From contig OZ246000.1 in assembly GCA_965230245.1 (NCBI GenBank), positions 496,001-560,000 on the forward strand: a DNA stretch of 64,000 nt, in the 5' to 3' direction. The notes under the pieces are model-generated. The model searched no databases. It saw nothing but the letters and a program-made list of their open reading frames with translations, and was not told the origin of the DNA. Shown piece by piece: positions 41,938 to 51,542 of the stretch. The translations under genes were made by a program, and so were the position numbers. Every line of letters starts with the position of its first letter. The first letter of the stretch is position 1. This DNA comes from JAGNKE01 sp965230245 (GTDB lineage Bacteria; Pseudomonadota; Alphaproteobacteria; Micavibrionales; Micavibrionaceae).

Positions 41938-43959
41938 TTAATGACTAATATTTAAAATTTCATTATATACGGTGACCGCAATACTATCGTAATCAACAGG
42001 TTTGGGTATGAAAGTCACGTCATCCGGCAATTCCACAGGTGCACTGTCACCCTGCCCCGGATAGCCGCTCGTAAAGATAATTTTTGTCTCGGGCCTCAAA
42101 GACAAAAAGAGTTCACTGAGTTTAACCCCGTCCATTTCCGGCATAACAACATCAGTTATGAGCAAATCAATATCCCCGTCAAAATCATCCTGCACGATGA
42201 GAGCCTCATTACCGTTTCTGGCGACAAGAACATTCATACCCAACCCAGCCAATATATTTCGCATAACCTCCAACAAATCAGGTTCATCCTCGACAATCAT
42301 AGACGTATAGCCCTCAAGCCTGATTTGCGCCGGTATATCGGGCCTACCGCTAATTCGTTTGCCTACCTTTGCATCCGTGACCGGTAAAAAAATAGACACA
42401 GTCGTTCCAGCGCCCAAACTGGATTGTATCTCCAGAAATCCGCCCACCTCATTAACAAGCCCGTAAACGATAGACATACCAAGCCCTGTTCCCTTACCCT
42501 GTTCCTTTGTTGAAAAAAACGGATCAAATATTCGATCCATTGTCTCAGGATCCATTCCGCTTCCGGTATCCTCAACCTTTATACATGCATAGTCTATTGC
42601 TTCCTTGGCTTTCAGACGAACGGCAGGCGGCAAAACCGCATAAGGCTGAACCTGCATATCAAGTGTTAATAGCCCGCCGCCATTTTCCATTGAATCTCTC
42701 GCATTGATCACAAGATTCATAAGAACCTGCGAAACACTATCCTCAGATACGCGGACATGAACATTTTTATCAATTGGCAGCAGCCGAAACTGAACATTGG
42801 GAGGCATAAGTGGCTCAAACAATCCTTTTTGCTCCTTGATGAGTTCTGAAATATCAATCACGTCATTCGCAGCAACCTTATGACGACTAAACGTAATCAT
42901 TTTTTTGGTGAGCGCCGCACCACGCATCGAAGCGGAATGAATACGTTGCAAATAATCTCCGACGGCTGCATCGTCTGACAAATTCCTCTGTGCCATGAGC
43001 GTAAAGCCGTCAATAATGGAAAGCAGGTTATTAAAATCATGCGCAACACCGGCTGCTAACTCCCCCAATGCCTCAAGCTTTTTCGATTGAAACATTTCGC
43101 GCTCACGTTTTTTCAATGTTGTGACATCCATAAATTCCCCGACCATCAAGTCAGGGTGTCCCGACGGATTCTTAACGATAGTGCATTTAAACGAAAACCA
43201 TGGCCCGTTTTCTTCATCAAGCGCAAACTCGATATCATTGGCCTCAAAGTCTTCAGTCGCTTTCGTAAAAAGCAAGCGCTCTTCTTCGTTCTCGATTAAC
43301 GCCGCAAAGACATCCCAACTGCAATCCTCGATATCCAGAGGGCTAAGACCAAAATAATCACAAGCCGCTTTATTCGCGTAAATAATGGGATTACCTGCGG
43401 CTCTTAAGTTACTGATAACAATACCGTTGCGCGCCGATTCAACGGCATTTTGAAGACTGAAATTATCTTTGTTGAGATTTAAGACCTGTGCCTCGCGTTG
43501 CGTATCAAAAGACACATCACTAACGGCAAATAAACTACCCCCGTCATTCAAGGGCTTAACCTCAACCAGGCACGTGCGACCTTCATCAAAGGATAATATT
43601 TCACGAAAAGGCGGATTTTCAGCAAACTTGCTTTCCTTCAAAACACCCGCCCATATACTTTCATCACAATCTATAGCGTTGGTATAAATAATATCCCAAA
43701 AATCCGACAAGGCCGATTTACTGGCAGAAATCTCTGAAAGGCCGGGAAAGAAACGCTCGGCTTTAGAGTTATAATGCAAAAGCTCGCCGTTTTTCGAAAA
43801 ATGGATTTTCCCAAAACTACTGACATTCAATATTTCATCAAAAAGACGTTTCTCGACTTTGTTTTTACGACAGAGCCTGAAACACATGAAAAAAAGACCC
43901 AAAACCGCAATTAGACAAATCGAACATAAAATGAACAGAGGAGAAGAATAAGAAAACAT
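41938..43959 (-). CDS. CckA-like hybrid sensor histidine kinase
   Basis: 673 residues: one N-terminal membrane helix (about 7-27), two PAS domains (about 40-160 and 170-290; second one QNAVESARNGIVISN), a HisKA region with the phospho-His in GVAHDFNNLLSII (about 310), an ATPase domain with VINARDSMENGG and GKGTGLGMSIVYGLV, and a C-terminal receiver with LLITDVVMPEMDG and FIPKPVD. This architecture is that of CckA, the kinase/phosphatase of the CtrA pathway, but CckA normally has two membrane helices. A paralogue is equally possible. Confidence 0.85.
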   Translation of the reverse strand: MFSYSSPLFILCSICLIAVLGLFFMCFRLCRKNKVEKRLFDEILNVSSFGKIHFSKNGELLHYNSKAERFFPGLSEISASKSALSDFWDIIYTNAIDCDESIWAGVLKESKFAENPPFREILSFDEGRTCLVEVKPLNDGGSLFAVSDVSFDTQREAQVLNLNKDNFSLQNAVESARNGIVISNLRAAGNPIIYANKAACDYFGLSPLDIEDCSWDVFAALIENEEERLLFTKATEDFEANDIEFALDEENGPWFSFKCTIVKNPSGHPDLMVGEFMDVTTLKKREREMFQSKKLEALGELAAGVAHDFNNLLSIIDGFTLMAQRNLSDDAAVGDYLQRIHSASMRGAALTKKMITFSRHKVAANDVIDISELIKEQKGLFEPLMPPNVQFRLLPIDKNVHVRVSEDSVSQVLMNLVINARDSMENGGGLLTLDMQVQPYAVLPPAVRLKAKEAIDYACIKVEDTGSGMDPETMDRIFDPFFSTKEQGKGTGLGMSIVYGLVNEVGGFLEIQSSLGAGTTVSIFLPVTDAKVGKRISGRPDIPAQIRLEGYTSMIVEDEPDLLEVMRNILAGLGMNVLVARNGNEALIVQDDFDGDIDLLITDVVMPEMDGVKLSELFLSLRPETKIIFTSGYPGQGDSAPVELPDDVTFIPKPVDYDSIAVTVYNEILNISH

Positions 43960-44128
43960 GACGAGTGCCGAGACAAAAGAAACACCTTTAGATTGAACAT
44001 CATTTTCTAATACAAATCAACAGCTGCATCACAAAGCCAGCACCTGAAGGTTAAGGATTCAATTGTGGATAAAAAAATGATAACTTAGTCATAGGCTTAA
44101 TCAAAGTACCCACAATAAAACCCACAAA

Positions 44129-46255
44129 ATGCCATTACATAAATCTCGTTACGGGAAAATTTTGACATTCTTATGGACTGCGGCAGCTCTGGTCATGGGG
44201 GGCGGCGCATCTGCGGTTCATGCAAATAACAAGACACACACACCTTTTATAACCGGACCGTTGGGCCTGAACACAATACCGACCGCAAGAATGGATCAGC
44301 AGCATACAGTACGCGCAGGCGTATCAACGTTGGATCCCTACGCCCACAGTTTCATCGGAATTCAACTCGCCGCTCCTTTGCACATAAATTTGCGCCAAAC
44401 CGCTGAAGTTTCAAATATTACCGAAGACGCAGACCGCCTATATCCGGGCGTAGACCTTAAATTGAGATTAGTAGAAGAAGGCCCGATCACACCCGAAATC
44501 TCGCTCGGCCTGCAATCCGCAATCGGGCACAAACGCATGGCAGGCGAATACGTCGCACTTTCAAAACGCTATAACAATCTGGACTTTACGCTCGGCATGG
44601 GTTGGGGACGCCTCGGCAGCGCAGCACATTTCGATAACCCGTTTAAGATTTTCGGCGATCACTTCCGTGAACCAAGACCATTTGACGGAGAAATGCCGAA
44701 CGACCCGTCTGACTGGTTTACGGGCGAGGATGTTGGCCTGTTCGGCGGCATTGAATACTTCACGCCCATCGACAATGTCTCGCTCAAAATTGATTATGCC
44801 GCTGATCGCTACGTCGCAGAGCATGTAGCGTTTGGCTACAAAAACCCACCCGCTTGGTCCGTCGGTATAAGCTACAAACCATTCACTTGGATGAGTACCG
44901 GAATAGGGCTGCAAGGGACGGAAAAGCTTATGGGTCGCGTATCTATAGAAGGCACGCCTGCCGATTGGCCTTTCTCACGTAAATCATATCAAGCGCAGGA
45001 AAAGAAGTTCTATAAAACAGATATCCCTGCCCTGCTCGATCATGATTACAGGCTAAAAATAGATAACGACATCAGTCTAACCAACACAGAATTGTATGAA
45101 AACGGGACGCTAAAAACAGATCTCTGGCTCAGCCCTCACGCGCATTTGCCCAAACAACTCGGACGCTCGGTAACACAGCTCAGCAAAACAACCGGACGTG
45201 AAACAAATGTCAACGCCATCGAATTTCAAACAATATCTCTTGGCCTGCGCGGGCCATCCATCAAACTTCTCTATAGTGACGTTGAAAAAGCACTAAACGG
45301 CGAACAATATGCAAGCCCGCAGGAAATTTGGCAAAATGCCGAAATAACGCAGGCACAAATTTCCCTGAATGATAACGCCCTGAAACGCTCCCCTTTTTTA
45401 CTGCCTGATATTTGGCTGGTTCAGGAAAACCAATTCTCACTTTCGGAAGAAGACAACGGCGTCCTATACCGCTCCTCACTCAAGGCCGAAGCAAGAATAC
45501 CGCTTATTCTAAAATCAATGACACTGGGCGGTGGCCTGCGTTTCAACCTTACTGACAATCTGGATAAAATAGAGGACATTAGACCAAGAGCGACATTACC
45601 TGTTCGCAGCGACATTTACGAATTTGCCGACAAGACCCTGAGCTTGGACAATCTTTACGTTGCCCACCTGCAAACGATTTATCCCGAAGTCTATTTAAGT
45701 GTTGCTGGCGGATATCTTGAGGAAATGTATGCGGGCATTGGCGGTGAAATTCTCTACCGGCCTTTTAAATCCCGCTTTGCTTTTGGTGCTGAACTTTGGC
45801 AAGCCATGAAACGTGATCCTGATACTAAAATGAACACAGGCCTAAATGGCGACCATCTCCTGACCGGCCACGTGAACGCGTGGTACGACATCCCGAACGA
45901 GGATATTACCCTCTTCGCGCGCGCAGGGCGTTATCTCGCCGAAGATGTCGGCGTTAGTGCGGGATTGCAAAAAGAATTTAAAAACGGAGCCGCGCTGCAA
46001 GGGTTCGTGACCGTCACCAATTACAGCGACTTTGATTTGTTTGGCGGAACAACACACGCCTTTCATGGGGTATCACTATCCCTACCCCTCGGTTCAGTTG
46101 ATTACGTTCCCGACGGTAGCCATATCAACATTACCGCCCAGCCATTCGGACGGGATATCGGACAAAGCATAAAAAAACCGATAAACCTCTTTGCTACAAC
46201 TGACCCGTTTACGCTTGATCATATGACCCGCTATTGGAACCACCTCATAGAATAA
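44129..46255 (+). CDS. yjbH: YjbH-family outer membrane protein
   Basis: 708 residues with a signal peptide (about 1-32, ending SAVHA). YjbH proteins are predicted beta-barrels linked to exopolysaccharide production, in E. coli encoded with yjbEFG. Typical segments: GPLGLNTIPTARMD near the start, ISLGLQSAIGHKRMAGEYV and FTLGMGWGRLGS. The C-terminal half has alternating strands and repeated short motifs, and ends with a GLQKEFKNGAALQGFVTVTN barrel strand. No yjbEFG is nearby. It has its own terminator. Confidence 0.85.
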   Translation: MPLHKSRYGKILTFLWTAAALVMGGGASAVHANNKTHTPFITGPLGLNTIPTARMDQQHTVRAGVSTLDPYAHSFIGIQLAAPLHINLRQTAEVSNITEDADRLYPGVDLKLRLVEEGPITPEISLGLQSAIGHKRMAGEYVALSKRYNNLDFTLGMGWGRLGSAAHFDNPFKIFGDHFREPRPFDGEMPNDPSDWFTGEDVGLFGGIEYFTPIDNVSLKIDYAADRYVAEHVAFGYKNPPAWSVGISYKPFTWMSTGIGLQGTEKLMGRVSIEGTPADWPFSRKSYQAQEKKFYKTDIPALLDHDYRLKIDNDISLTNTELYENGTLKTDLWLSPHAHLPKQLGRSVTQLSKTTGRETNVNAIEFQTISLGLRGPSIKLLYSDVEKALNGEQYASPQEIWQNAEITQAQISLNDNALKRSPFLLPDIWLVQENQFSLSEEDNGVLYRSSLKAEARIPLILKSMTLGGGLRFNLTDNLDKIEDIRPRATLPVRSDIYEFADKTLSLDNLYVAHLQTIYPEVYLSVAGGYLEEMYAGIGGEILYRPFKSRFAFGAELWQAMKRDPDTKMNTGLNGDHLLTGHVNAWYDIPNEDITLFARAGRYLAEDVGVSAGLQKEFKNGAALQGFVTVTNYSDFDLFGGTTHAFHGVSLSLPLGSVDYVPDGSHINITAQPFGRDIGQSIKKPINLFATTDPFTLDHMTRYWNHLIE

Positions 46256-46322
46256 CTCAACAAAACAAAAATTCTTCATAAATCTAAAACATACGGGGAA
46301 ATTTCATCACTATAACAAAAGA

Positions 46323-46346
46323 AACCGCCTTGAACGGCGGTTTTTT
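46323..46346 (+). terminator. Rho-independent terminator of yjbH
   Basis: AACCGCC and GGCGGTT, a 7-bp stem with a 6-base loop, followed by a run of six T residues that starts in the stem, 67 bases after the stop codon. Confidence 0.85.
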
Positions 46347-46519
46347 GTTATTGAGTTTTTTTAGTTTTATTTGGTTTGAGGCCGCGTGCCCACGTTTCTT
46401 TGCCTACGTTTGTTATTATATATTCACGCCCCTCATATCTGGTCGGATCTTTTTTACATTTGGTAAAGGAGCTTGAAAAAAGGCCTGAAACCCACCTCAA
46501 ATCCTTATATCTCCATGAT

Positions 46520-46535
46520 ACATAAAATTTTATGT
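46520..46535. repeat. 16-bp perfect palindrome
   Basis: ACATAAAATTTTATGT, followed by AAATT, lies just after the rluD stop on the minus strand. It could be a weak terminator or a protein site; it contains the core of the recurring TATGTAAAATT element in partial form. Confidence 0.35.
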
Positions 46536-46548
46536 AAATTGCAAATTT

Positions 46549-47550
46549 CTATAGTTTTGATAATAGTTTCAATATTTTAGAAAAATCATCCGGTGCTTCC
46601 ATCTCAAAATACATGGTTTTTTCGGTTCTGGGATGAATAAATTCAATCTCCGCCGCATGAAGCGCCGGCCGCCCGAAATTCAGGAGGTCATGAGACAAGT
46701 CTTCGGAAGCATCTGTTTTTTTAAGCTTCGCCTGCACGGCTGTCTTTTGCGGCCCGTAAAGCGGATCACCGATTAAATGATGCCCAAGCGCCTGCATATG
46801 AACACGAATTTGGTGTGTACGCCCCGTCTGTAATTTACAGGACACCAAAGCAAACGCATCTGCATAATTTTCCAGAACGTGAAAATGAGTCTGCGCCTCC
46901 CGCATGGCATTGCCACGAACGCTCATTTTTAAACGGTTATGACGATCACGCCCGATCGGCAAATCAATCGTCCCCTTAATCGGCATGGGGACCCCCAAAA
47001 CTATAGCCAGATATTTGCGGCTCAAAGAACGGTCGGCCAGCTGCGCCGAAAGATATTTATGCGCATGATCATTCTTTGCCACCATCATCAAACCGCTCGT
47101 ATCCTTATCCAACCTATGAACAATGCCGGGCCTCAATTCCCCGCCAATGCCCGAAAGATTATCTCCGCAATGATAAAGCAAGGCATTAACCAGCGTCCCG
47201 CTCCAATTGCCGGCGCCCGGATGCACAACCAAACCGGCCGGCTTGTTAATCACCAGAAGGTCATCATCCTCATAAACAACATCAAGGGGAATATTCTCGG
47301 GCTCTTGCTTGGCAGGCTTCGGATCAGGAACCGTCACACGAAGCGCATCTCCCTCCTCGACTTTAAGGGAAGCCGAACTTAAAACCTTACCGTTGAGAAC
47401 AACTTGCCCGTCGGAAATGAGGGATTGCAAACGTGATCGGGAATGATCAGCACATAAGGTACTAAGAGCTTTATCAACCCTTTTTCCCGCCAAAGTGCCA
47501 TCGATTATGAATTCATATGACGCGTTTCCGTCACCATCTTGGGCGCTCAT
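46549..47550 (-). CDS. rluD: Ribosomal large subunit pseudouridine synthase RluD family
   Basis: 333 residues. An S4 domain (about 15-80: KRVDKALSTLCADHSRSRL) precedes the RluA-type catalytic domain: motif HRLDKDTSGLMMVAKND with the catalytic Asp, and CKLQTGRTHQIRVHM. RluD modifies helix 69 of 23S rRNA in the ribosome decoding centre. Other RluA relatives (RluC) look alike, so the letter is probable, not certain. The ATG at 47550 overlaps the stop of the upstream gene (ATGA). Confidence 0.88.
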   Translation of the reverse strand: MSAQDGDGNASYEFIIDGTLAGKRVDKALSTLCADHSRSRLQSLISDGQVVLNGKVLSSASLKVEEGDALRVTVPDPKPAKQEPENIPLDVVYEDDDLLVINKPAGLVVHPGAGNWSGTLVNALLYHCGDNLSGIGGELRPGIVHRLDKDTSGLMMVAKNDHAHKYLSAQLADRSLSRKYLAIVLGVPMPIKGTIDLPIGRDRHNRLKMSVRGNAMREAQTHFHVLENYADAFALVSCKLQTGRTHQIRVHMQALGHHLIGDPLYGPQKTAVQAKLKKTDASEDLSHDLLNFGRPALHAAEIEFIHPRTEKTMYFEMEAPDDFSKILKLLSKL

Positions 47551-49166
47551 GGAAGCTCCACCACAACACGGCGGCACGGATCTTCATAAGGATCAGGCCC
47601 CTGCCCGACCAAAATCCACCCGTCTTTGGTCAGTGACATCGCCGTCTCGTCTTCGAAATCATCATCCGATGCGCGCTCCATATTTTCCCGTTTAACCTCA
47701 TCCGCCATGGTCTTGTTCAGCAGAGCCAGCCCTGACAAAGACTTCTCAGGCATTTGCGCCTCCGGAAGTTTCGGCTCTTTGGACGAGGCCATTTCATCTT
47801 CAGTCGCCTGTTTAAATCCTTCAAATTTCTCAAGAACTGTTTCATATGTATCGACAACCTGCCCCGCAAGCAGATAATTCCCGTCCTTCATAACAGAAAT
47901 ACCGTTGATTTGCGCTCCCAGACCCTTGAAATAAGTCTCGCCGCCTGTGGTAATCCCCCGCGGCGTCAGCCTTAGCATATGCACATAATTCATTTTCCCA
48001 ACTATAGAGCCGTCTTCTTCAATCTTAGGCGTAGCATCCTGAACATTTCCATCATCGTCCAGCTCAGGCACACGCCCCTGCATCACCAGCGATACCAAAT
48101 GATCATTATTCACCAGCACCCCCTTGGCAAGATAATCATATCCGCCGTGATAATAACGTTGCCATTGCACATCGCCGTCCGCAGCATCAAGCAACATCAG
48201 CCAGCTACCGATATGCGCATCCTTATCTGCAGGCACGGCATCCCCGAAACCCAGAATATAATCCTTCAGGTAAGGCGAGGATACTGTCACACGTGAAGAG
48301 AGGCCGCGGCTATACTGTTTTTGCCACACAAGAGAAGCATCCGCATTCAAACGCATCATCCAGCCCGATTTCTTGCTGTATTCATTTTCGAGATAACCTG
48401 TGGTGATAATGGCATCCTGCGCATCATCACCGATCTTGCCGTAGGATACACCGAGGATTTCAGAATTTTCACCCATAAAGAACGCGCGGCGCACAATCTC
48501 GTTTCCGGCCAGATCAACAATATGAATCTCGGGGCTGCGCAAATATTCCGGCTCCTCTTTTGACCCGATATTACGCTGCATCGTAGCCGAAATCACAACA
48601 CGCTTTTGATCGGGACTAAGCACCATATCCGTAGCAAAAAGATCGAATTTCTTATCCCGTATGACCTTTTGCCCCTTGAACTTCCCCTCTTTATCAAAAA
48701 AACCGAGCCATATATTCTTCGGCTCTAGCCTGTGATTGCGATTGACCAGCAAAACATAACGATCACCGGCTTTCAGCATTCTAACAACGCCCGTTACGGC
48801 GCTCACGGCATGAAACTTCTCCCATAAGAGCCGTCCGCGCGTATCATAATTGGCCAGCACGATGACGGACTTCACACCGTTCAACGGAACCATCTCCCCC
48901 GCAACCAGAACCGTGCCGTCATCCATTTCCACAGCCGTGGAAAAACTCTCCTGCCTGACACCCTCACCGAATGTATTATCCCACACGGTATAAGATCCGA
49001 AAGCCGGCTCGAAAAGTCGTGTAAGTGTCTCATAAGGAACATTACACGTATCGCCACCATCCTCGGATACGGCATTTTGCGCAAAAACATGCCCAGCTTG
49101 TAAAACAAGGAGGACTGTAAAAAACGGTAAAAACGAGATTAATCTGTTGAGCATAAAAGGCGCCAT
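47547..49166 (-). CDS. Unrecognised secreted protein, propeller-like
   Basis: 539 residues. The signal peptide ends GHVFA. The mature part consists of repeated strand units, with segments such as GWMMRLNADASLVWQKQYS, LLDAADGDVQWQRYYHG and DGNYLLAGQVVD, that read like beta-propeller blades recording values. An acidic linker (about 455-505) precedes a last blade ending DPYEDPCRRVVVELP; one Cys near the N-terminus and one near the C-terminus could close the ring. No catalytic motif is seen. It is coupled to rluD by an ATGA overlap. Confidence 0.72.
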   Translation of the reverse strand: MAPFMLNRLISFLPFFTVLLVLQAGHVFAQNAVSEDGGDTCNVPYETLTRLFEPAFGSYTVWDNTFGEGVRQESFSTAVEMDDGTVLVAGEMVPLNGVKSVIVLANYDTRGRLLWEKFHAVSAVTGVVRMLKAGDRYVLLVNRNHRLEPKNIWLGFFDKEGKFKGQKVIRDKKFDLFATDMVLSPDQKRVVISATMQRNIGSKEEPEYLRSPEIHIVDLAGNEIVRRAFFMGENSEILGVSYGKIGDDAQDAIITTGYLENEYSKKSGWMMRLNADASLVWQKQYSRGLSSRVTVSSPYLKDYILGFGDAVPADKDAHIGSWLMLLDAADGDVQWQRYYHGGYDYLAKGVLVNNDHLVSLVMQGRVPELDDDGNVQDATPKIEEDGSIVGKMNYVHMLRLTPRGITTGGETYFKGLGAQINGISVMKDGNYLLAGQVVDTYETVLEKFEGFKQATEDEMASSKEPKLPEAQMPEKSLSGLALLNKTMADEVKRENMERASDDDFEDETAMSLTKDGWILVGQGPDPYEDPCRRVVVELP

Positions 49167-49214
49167 GGCTAGAATCGCATTGTTTCACTTTAAAACCCTA
49201 TATATAAAAAGTCT

Positions 49215-50243
49215 ATGCGAGTCCTGATTGTTTCCGATGCGTGGCATCCACAAATTAACGGCGTAGTGAGAACCTACGAATATTTGTCACAGGAACTTGA
49301 AAAAGCAGGCCATACAGTTCACGTCATCGGCCCTGCACACTTTACAGCGACCTTGCCGATGCCTTTCTATCCCGAAATCAGACTTGTGCTTAAGCCCTAC
49401 CGCCGCCTGAAAAGAATGATAAAGGACTTCAAACCGGACAAAATCCATATTGCGACAGAAGGCCCTCTGGGATGGGCGGCTCGCAAATATTGCCTGAGTA
49501 AAAACTTCACCTACACCAGTTCTTACCACACTCAATTCCCCGACTATATCGCCAAACGTTTTGCATGGCTGATACCTCCTCTATACCGCGCGGCACACAA
49601 TCTCTCGATCAAAATGATCCGCACATTTCACAACGCCTCCCAGACTGTTTTGGTTTCAACCGAAAGCCTTGAGAAACAACTGAAAGAATGGGGATTTACG
49701 CAACCGATGGAACGCCTGTCCCGCGGCATCGACACGGATCTTTTTCATCCGGGTGCAAAGACAATCATGAAGGATTTAAAAACACCGATAGCTCTTTATG
49801 TCGGACGGATCGCCATCGAAAAAAACCTCGAAGACTTTCTGAATATGGACTGGGACGGCACAAAAGTGCTGGTCGGTGATGGCCCTATTCGCACAAAACT
49901 CCAAAAAGCGTACCCTGAAGCAGTTTTTGCAGGAACAAAACAGGGTAAAGACCTCTCTGATTATTACCGCTCGGCAGATGTCTTTGTCTTCCCGTCACGC
50001 ACAGACACATTTGGGATTGTCCTGATCGAAGCGCTGGCCTGCGGTTTGCCTGTAGCAGGATACAACGTAACAGGCCCCAAAGACGTGGTGCGGCATGATT
50101 TCATGGGTGCAATCCATGAAACCTCGCTCGAGACGGCCGCAAAAACGGCACTCAAAAACGCAGATCCCGAAAAAGCGGCTGAATACATCAAAAACACCTA
50201 TAGCTGGGAAAACGCCTGTAAACAGTTCCTCTTGGCGATCTAG
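49215..50243 (+). CDS. GT4-family glycosyltransferase (mannosyl/glucosyl type)
   Basis: 342 residues, GT-B fold. The N-terminal half has DAWHPQINGVVRTYEYLSQEL and SSYHTQFPDYI; the C-terminal half has SRGIDTDLFHPG, YVGRIAIEKNLEDFL and the nucleotide-sugar site FPSRTDTFGIVLIEALACGLPVAGY (E-x7-E). This pattern is close to GDP-mannose-dependent alpha-mannosyltransferases and to lipid glycosyltransferases. The acceptor is unknown, possibly a membrane lipid or envelope glycan. Confidence 0.86.
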   Translation: MRVLIVSDAWHPQINGVVRTYEYLSQELEKAGHTVHVIGPAHFTATLPMPFYPEIRLVLKPYRRLKRMIKDFKPDKIHIATEGPLGWAARKYCLSKNFTYTSSYHTQFPDYIAKRFAWLIPPLYRAAHNLSIKMIRTFHNASQTVLVSTESLEKQLKEWGFTQPMERLSRGIDTDLFHPGAKTIMKDLKTPIALYVGRIAIEKNLEDFLNMDWDGTKVLVGDGPIRTKLQKAYPEAVFAGTKQGKDLSDYYRSADVFVFPSRTDTFGIVLIEALACGLPVAGYNVTGPKDVVRHDFMGAIHETSLETAAKTALKNADPEKAAEYIKNTYSWENACKQFLLAI

Positions 50244-50367
50244 AGCCATCTAAATACATTTTTTAAGTACTTTATACTTTTATGTTTGCACTATAGGGAG
50301 TGAAGACTTTAAACTCCCGCCTTACCTTTAAGGGAAAGATAATTTTTACATCGATTTTGAAAAGTAA

Positions 50368-50736
50368 ATGGCAAGAATATTACTCGCTGAAGACGACGAA
50401 TCCATGCTGAACTTCCTGATACTTGCGCTCTGCCGTGCAGGACACGACGTTTTGCCCGCCCGCGACGGTCTGGAAGCTCTCAAGGCCTTGGAAAATGAGG
50501 AAGAGGAAAGCTTTGACTTGCTCCTGACTGATATTGTCATGCCCGGTATGGATGGCGTTGAACTGGCACAAAAAGCCCAGAAAAAACAACCGGATATCAA
50601 AATCATGTTTATTACCGGTTTTGCCGCCGTCGCCATGGACAAACACACGGACAAAACCAAAAAGGAGAAAATGCTGTCCAAGCCATTCCATTTGAACGAC
50701 CTCGTCCAGCAGGTCGAAAAAATTCTGGCCGCCTAA
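50368..50736 (+). CDS. cpdR: CpdR-type single-domain response regulator
   Basis: 122 residues. The sequence follows CpdR closely: MARILLAEDDESMLNFL, phosphoacceptor in DLLLTDIVMPGMDG, MFITGFAAVAM and MLSKPFHLNDLV. In Caulobacter unphosphorylated CpdR directs ClpXP to CtrA and other targets; phosphorylation through the CckA-ChpT relay switches it off. The hybrid kinase at 41938 may be a member of this relay. Confidence 0.9.
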   Translation: MARILLAEDDESMLNFLILALCRAGHDVLPARDGLEALKALENEEEESFDLLLTDIVMPGMDGVELAQKAQKKQPDIKIMFITGFAAVAMDKHTDKTKKEKMLSKPFHLNDLVQQVEKILAA

Positions 50737-50822
50737 AACCAAAGCCCTAAATCATATTTTCCGAACTTTTGCCTTGAAAAACCCCGAGGTTCAGGCTAAA
50801 TCTACCGCTACCTTTTTATGAA

Positions 50823-50897
50823 GGGCGGTTAGCTCAGCGGTAGAGCACTTGCTCGACACGCAAGGGGTCACTGGTTCAATCCCAGTACCGCCCACCA
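50823..50897 (+). tRNA. tRNA-Val (anticodon GAC) with C33
   Basis: Cloverleaf: acceptor GGGCGGT/ACCGCCC, D-arm GCTC...GAGC, anticodon stem CTTGC/GCAAG, T-arm ACTGG/CCAGT with TTCAATC, discriminator A and encoded CCA. The anticodon loop is TCGACAC, so position 33 before the GAC anticodon is C, while almost all elongator tRNAs have U there. Confidence 0.95.
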
Positions 50898-51078
50898 TTT
50901 CATTATTCCCCTCCCGTAAATCGGCTAAAAGCGAGAATGGCTGCGAGAAAGCGGCGGTTCGAAATTCTTCGTTTTTCACTTATGACATTTGATGAGCAAA
51001 TTTAAGTTGTAATACTACAAACAGTTTGCGGGTTTTTTTATATATAAGAAGAAGGCGTAATTAGGTATTCTAGACGCC

Positions 51079-51531
51079 ATGGAAAAGGAATATCAAAATT
51101 GTTTAATTCGAAACGAAGAACTTTTGAAAGAGTTGCAAGGTGAGCTTCTTAAGGGCTTATTGATTAACATAGCGATACCAGAATTTAATGTAGTTTATTT
51201 AAAAACAAAGACACAAAACTTTTCTATCTATGGTCAGGCTGGTAGTGAATACATAGGCATTCATAAAATCGAGAAGTGGCCTGAAGAGGAAAGCAACGAA
51301 ACGAGTGTGATTTGTAAATATCCACCTTTTGAAATATTTTTAAATCACAAAATTGTGGCAGCTAGGCAAATAGGAGCAATCTGGAATGGGCACGGTTTCG
51401 AGTTATCTTTTGAAGGCATTTACGATAAAACCTTGATTGTTCAGTCTATCTATACTGGAGAAGTGCCCGCGGGATTAGGTGATTGTTTGAGACTTGGTAT
51501 TGGTTATTATCAGAATGAGTGGGAAAAGTAG
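51079..51531 (+). CDS. Unrecognised AT-rich 150-residue protein
   Basis: A soluble protein without signal or membrane segments, starting MEKEYQNCLIRNEELLKELQ (helix) and continuing as a beta-rich fold (FNVVYLKTK, FEIFLNHKIVA, GFELSFEGIYDK). It is clearly more AT-rich than its neighbours and stands next to a tRNA gene, a usual place for acquired DNA. No family is recognised; small beta proteins like this are sometimes immunity proteins, but nothing here proves that. Confidence 0.6.
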   Translation: MEKEYQNCLIRNEELLKELQGELLKGLLINIAIPEFNVVYLKTKTQNFSIYGQAGSEYIGIHKIEKWPEEESNETSVICKYPPFEIFLNHKIVAARQIGAIWNGHGFELSFEGIYDKTLIVQSIYTGEVPAGLGDCLRLGIGYYQNEWEK

Positions 51532-51542
51532 AGTAAGAAAAA

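Noticed and set aside
47495..47695. Plus-strand open frame across the rluD start
   Set aside because: Overlaps two real genes on the other strand and has no ribosome site.
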